Source of the DNA: Occallatibacter savannae
GTDB lineage: Bacteria > Acidobacteriota > Terriglobia > Terriglobales > Acidobacteriaceae
Assembly (NCBI RefSeq): GCF_003131205.1
Contig: NZ_QFFY01000005.1
Location: 310,001 to 374,000, forward strand
Direction of reading: 5' to 3'
DNA: 64,000 bases
The stretch's first letter is position 1, and the number at the start of each line of letters is the position of its first letter. Shown one piece after another: positions 61,381-64,000 of this stretch. The notes under the pieces were generated by a model. It made no database searches and was not told the DNA's origin. It saw only the letters and a program-made list of their open reading frames with translations. A program made the position numbers and the translations under genes.

Positions 61381-63717
61381 TTACTGAACCGGACGCGCCT
61401 TCCCGTCTTTCATGCTCTCGTCAATGATCGACTTCACTTTGCGATCTGCGTCTTCAGCGATTCTTCCCTGCTGTTCGCCCAGTTCACCCATCTGCTCGCC
61501 GAGTTTGCCCATCTGCTCGCCCAGGGCGCCCATCTTCTCGCCGAACTCGCCCTGTTTGGAACCGATCTCGCCCTGGATATCGCCAAGGCGGCCCTGTAAT
61601 TCGCCGAGCTTTTCCTGCAGTTCACCGAACTGCTCCTGGGTCATGTTCTTCCCCTGATTCGCTTTCAACTGCGCCATTGCCTTTTCGATCTCAGCGATCT
61701 CTCGGCTCATGTCGGGAGTGGGAACGCTGGCCTGCTCCTGCTGGTGGCCGATCTCCTCCTGCTGCTTTCCAAGGGCCTCCTGCTTTTTGCCAAGCTCTTC
61801 CTGCTGGCGCCCGAGATCTTCCATTGGCTTGTACATCGTTTCTATCCGCGCCAGCGTTGCAGGGTCGTCAATGACGTAAGCCTTGCCTTCACGCTTGAAC
61901 CAGAGAAAGTCTTTGCCGCCGGCCTGCTGGCGAGCCTTCTCGATTTCGTCTGTATGGATCTGGCCGTTCATAGTGATGTGATCCGATCCTCGAACGATGG
62001 CGTAAGAGTCGCCGCCATCGGAGACGTAGTAGCGATATCCCGATCTCTTTCCGTTGTTGTTATTGCTAAGGGTCACGGTTCTGCTGTGCCCGTCCTGCAG
62101 AAACGCGAATCCGTGACCACCGCCCACGAGCACACCCGGAGCTACAAGAGCAAACGAGGAATGAGGAGGAAGTGGAGCGAGTTGTGGAACCGTGAGCACC
62201 CGAGCGTGACCGGGAGCAGCCGGAGCGATCATCGTGATCGAGCGGCCCGGAGAGCCTGGAAGGACCAGTACGCGCGGTGAAACCGCAATGTGCGCCGGCG
62301 GGACCGGAGCTACATCGGCAGGACCTTGTATGTGTGCCGGTGGAGCCACAACATGCGAGGGAGCGCAATCTTCACAGGCCCGTGGAGCGAGCACGTCGTC
62401 AGAAGCCGTCGGTGCGAGCGCCGGCGCTGGGAGATTGTCGCTTGAGGATCCCGGTCTGGCGGGCTTCTGTGGTTCCTGCGACACGGGCAGCGCGTCAGGT
62501 GCGATGGCCTCCGTTACCGGCAGCGTCACCTTGTCTGGCGCCAGCGCCTGCTGGCTTGCGGCTTCCACGCGAACGAGAGCAGTCGCAATGAATAGAGCGA
62601 CGGGAACAACGGCAAGCGCGGCCAGTCCCCGGCGGGTTCCAGCAAAGGCCTGGCGAAACGATGCATCGTTGAGAAGGCGTTCAATGCGTTTGGATACAGA
62701 TCCATTGCGGGCCATGGCAACTCCGATGAGGGTTGGGCGCGGTGCGGCCGCGAATTCAAGCAGGATCTGCGCGTAGGCAGCGCGATCGGAGGCTTCTTCA
62801 AGCCCCGCGCGATCGCTGATGGCCTCGGCTAGATCGGACAATTTGCGTTTGAGCCACCAGCCAAGCGGGCTGAACCACACCGCGGCTGCGTAAACTCCGG
62901 CGAGCAGTTGCAGGTAGAAGTCACCCTGGCGGATGTGCGAGCGCTCGTGGGCGATCACCACGCGGAGCTTGTTGCTGTCCCAGTTCCTGTAATCAGCGGG
63001 AAGTACGATGCTCGAGCCGATGGTTACGGGAGAAGCAACTCTGGTGCTGCTGCGCAGTTTTAAAGATTGGGCAGTCGAGATATGAGACTCGATGACGATC
63101 GGCTCTGCGGTGTGCAGCAGGTGTAACGCAGAGTTGAGGCCGTTGAGCAGACGGAGCATGAGTACGCCGGCAACGGCGATGTAGAACCAGAGAAGTCCAG
63201 TCAGAATTGTTCTGGCTGTGATGTGCGGAGCAGGCGGAGGCTGCGGGGCAGCTTGGGGGACGAGGACTGCATTGTTCTGCGGCGCGTTCTCTGATTCGTT
63301 GAAGCTCACCTTTTCCGGATCGGCAGGTTCGGGTTGGGCGGATGCCGACAGCTGACGCCCGGGGCTATCGCTTCCCACACGTACACCGCTTTCGTCCGCT
63401 GACGATGCAGTCTGCGTGGATGGAGTCACTTTTGACGCAGGCTTCGGCTGTGGTGAGGTCTTGATGCGCGCCTGCAATTCTTCAAGCAGCGTCTGCGGAT
63501 CTTCCGGGATGACGACGCGCACGTTGGCAGGCAGCACGCTCCAATGCGCCGCATAGGGCAGCAGCATGGGCATGCCCAGCGCCGAGACGAGCACCAAGCC
63601 CCAGGCGGCCTTCTGCGCAAGGACGTTCTTGATGCCGAAAAGACGAAGTCCCGCCCATACGGCAAGGGCAAGGAGAACGGAACGAAGGGCAGCTTCCAGC
63701 AATAGTGAGGAGATCAT
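61381..63717 (-). CDS. M56 (BlaR1/MecR1-like) membrane metallopeptidase with heptad-repeat tail
   Basis: A 778-residue protein. Hydrophobic helices lie near residues 1-60 and 172-190. The M56 zinc motif is HERSH in VVIAHERSHIRQGDFYLQLL near residue 260. More helices and a cytoplasmic part follow. After a Pro/Ala-rich region come 4 and then 8 copies of a seven-residue unit [L/I/F]-G-x-x-[Q/M]-x-x (residues 635-662 and 697-752), predicted to form a long coiled coil. The penicillin-binding sensor domain of BlaR1 is not visible. Its start is three bases downstream of the BlaI gene stop, with AAGGAGG, so the pair acts together. It is predicted to cut BlaI in response to an unknown signal. Confidence 0.85.
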   Translation of the reverse strand: MISSLLLEAALRSVLLALAVWAGLRLFGIKNVLAQKAAWGLVLVSALGMPMLLPYAAHWSVLPANVRVVIPEDPQTLLEELQARIKTSPQPKPASKVTPSTQTASSADESGVRVGSDSPGRQLSASAQPEPADPEKVSFNESENAPQNNAVLVPQAAPQPPPAPHITARTILTGLLWFYIAVAGVLMLRLLNGLNSALHLLHTAEPIVIESHISTAQSLKLRSSTRVASPVTIGSSIVLPADYRNWDSNKLRVVIAHERSHIRQGDFYLQLLAGVYAAAVWFSPLGWWLKRKLSDLAEAISDRAGLEEASDRAAYAQILLEFAAAPRPTLIGVAMARNGSVSKRIERLLNDASFRQAFAGTRRGLAALAVVPVALFIATALVRVEAASQQALAPDKVTLPVTEAIAPDALPVSQEPQKPARPGSSSDNLPAPALAPTASDDVLAPRACEDCAPSHVVAPPAHIQGPADVAPVPPAHIAVSPRVLVLPGSPGRSITMIAPAAPGHARVLTVPQLAPLPPHSSFALVAPGVLVGGGHGFAFLQDGHSRTVTLSNNNNGKRSGYRYYVSDGGDSYAIVRGSDHITMNGQIHTDEIEKARQQAGGKDFLWFKREGKAYVIDDPATLARIETMYKPMEDLGRQQEELGKKQEALGKQQEEIGHQQEQASVPTPDMSREIAEIEKAMAQLKANQGKNMTQEQFGELQEKLGELQGRLGDIQGEIGSKQGEFGEKMGALGEQMGKLGEQMGELGEQQGRIAEDADRKVKSIIDESMKDGKARPVQ

Positions 63718-63720
63718 GGA

Positions 63721-64000
63721 TTAGGCCTCCTTATTCGGCTTCCCGGAATGGTTCGACTTCGCAGATTGCTTCTGCGCTTCCGCGATTCGCGCTGCAAGGC
63801 GCTGGAGTTCGGCGCGGTCGAGAACTTTGGAGTCGACCATGCCGACAAGCAGAGCCTCAACCGACCCATCGCAGAACCAGTCCACGATACGCTTGACTGC
63901 CCGGCCGGCTACCTTCTGCCGTGACTCGGCAGGCCGGTAGATAAACGTGCGATCTTCGACGCTGTGGGCCAGGTAGCCTTTCTCTTCAAGGCGCCTTAGA
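63721..64000 (-). CDS. BlaI/MecI/CopY family repressor (C-terminal part)
   Basis: Reading leftward from the window edge, 92 codons plus stop remain. The end of the winged helix is seen in LRRLEEKGYLAHSVEDRTFI, followed by YRPAESRQKVAGRAVKRIVDWF and GSVEALLVGMVDSKVLD. This matches the C-terminal half of BlaI-type repressors, which bind DNA as dimers and are inactivated when the partner M56 protease cuts them. The N-terminus is beyond the window. The stop at 63721-63723 nearly touches the M56 start. The end carries an AAGGAGG site that serves M56. Confidence 0.88.
   Translation of the reverse strand, partial: LRRLEEKGYLAHSVEDRTFIYRPAESRQKVAGRAVKRIVDWFCDGSVEALLVGMVDSKVLDRAELQRLAARIAEAQKQSAKSNHSGKPNKEA

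Overview
The window looks like a chromosomal stretch of an Acidobacteriota genome, most likely class Terriglobia. The evidence is the gene content: an ABC permease of the duplicated orphan type that is abundant in this phylum, two VWFA-related exported proteins, a large Oar-like TonB receptor with an N-terminal carboxypeptidase-regulatory-like domain, DUF4382 and DUF3300 exported proteins, M61 and M56 peptidases, and GC-rich coding DNA. No rRNA, tRNA, CRISPR array, prophage or intact insertion sequence was seen. The species assignment is inference.

Layout. 1-4.9 kb: a penicillin-acylase fragment, a GntR regulator, a scar where two divergent genes (CPBP protease and S9 peptidase) have both lost their 5' ends, and a MacB-like permease overlapped by an unlisted 52-residue membrane protein. 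4.9-17.6 kb: a VWFA-related secreted protein, a PEP-mutase family enzyme, a TetR / beta-lactamase-fold / RibD-like cluster, a Gly-rich DUF3300 protein, P5C dehydrogenase, a quinone-oxidoreductase-like gene with a late frameshift, and DUF309. 17.6-24.8 kb: a signalling block. It holds a NarL-type regulator with a degenerate receiver, a receiver fused to a thioredoxin-reductase-like flavoprotein, its probable cytosolic cNMP-domain histidine kinase, and a PAS-degenerate GGDEF protein coupled to motA-motB. 24.9-34 kb: ribulokinase, the TonB receptor, and a CP-ATP-grasp / alpha-E / transglutaminase operon. 34-44.7 kb: M61 protease, thymidine kinase overlapping a DnaC-like ATPase, SGNH hydrolase, QueG, a STAS protein, a DUF1232 protein and ppdK with a long leader. 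44.7-57.5 kb: duplicated permease, a second transglutaminase, a VWA protein, several exported proteins of unknown role, YqeY, a GH36-like alpha-galactosidase and a FecR-like protein. 57.6-64 kb: a class V aminotransferase and an HTH-SerA fusion (serine biosynthesis), DinB, and a BlaI-M56 pair.

The most unusual item is 58930-60753: one open reading frame joins an XRE-type DNA-binding domain to a complete phosphoglycerate dehydrogenase. It has a good internal ribosome binding site and ATG exactly where normal SerA begins. A palindrome-rich leader precedes the upstream aminotransferase gene. I infer, but cannot show, a self-regulating serine-biosynthesis operon making two SerA forms. Other points worth following are the paired redox-receiver and cNMP-kinase system, the motor operon headed by an inactive-looking GGDEF protein, and the seven-residue repeats at the end of the M56 protein.
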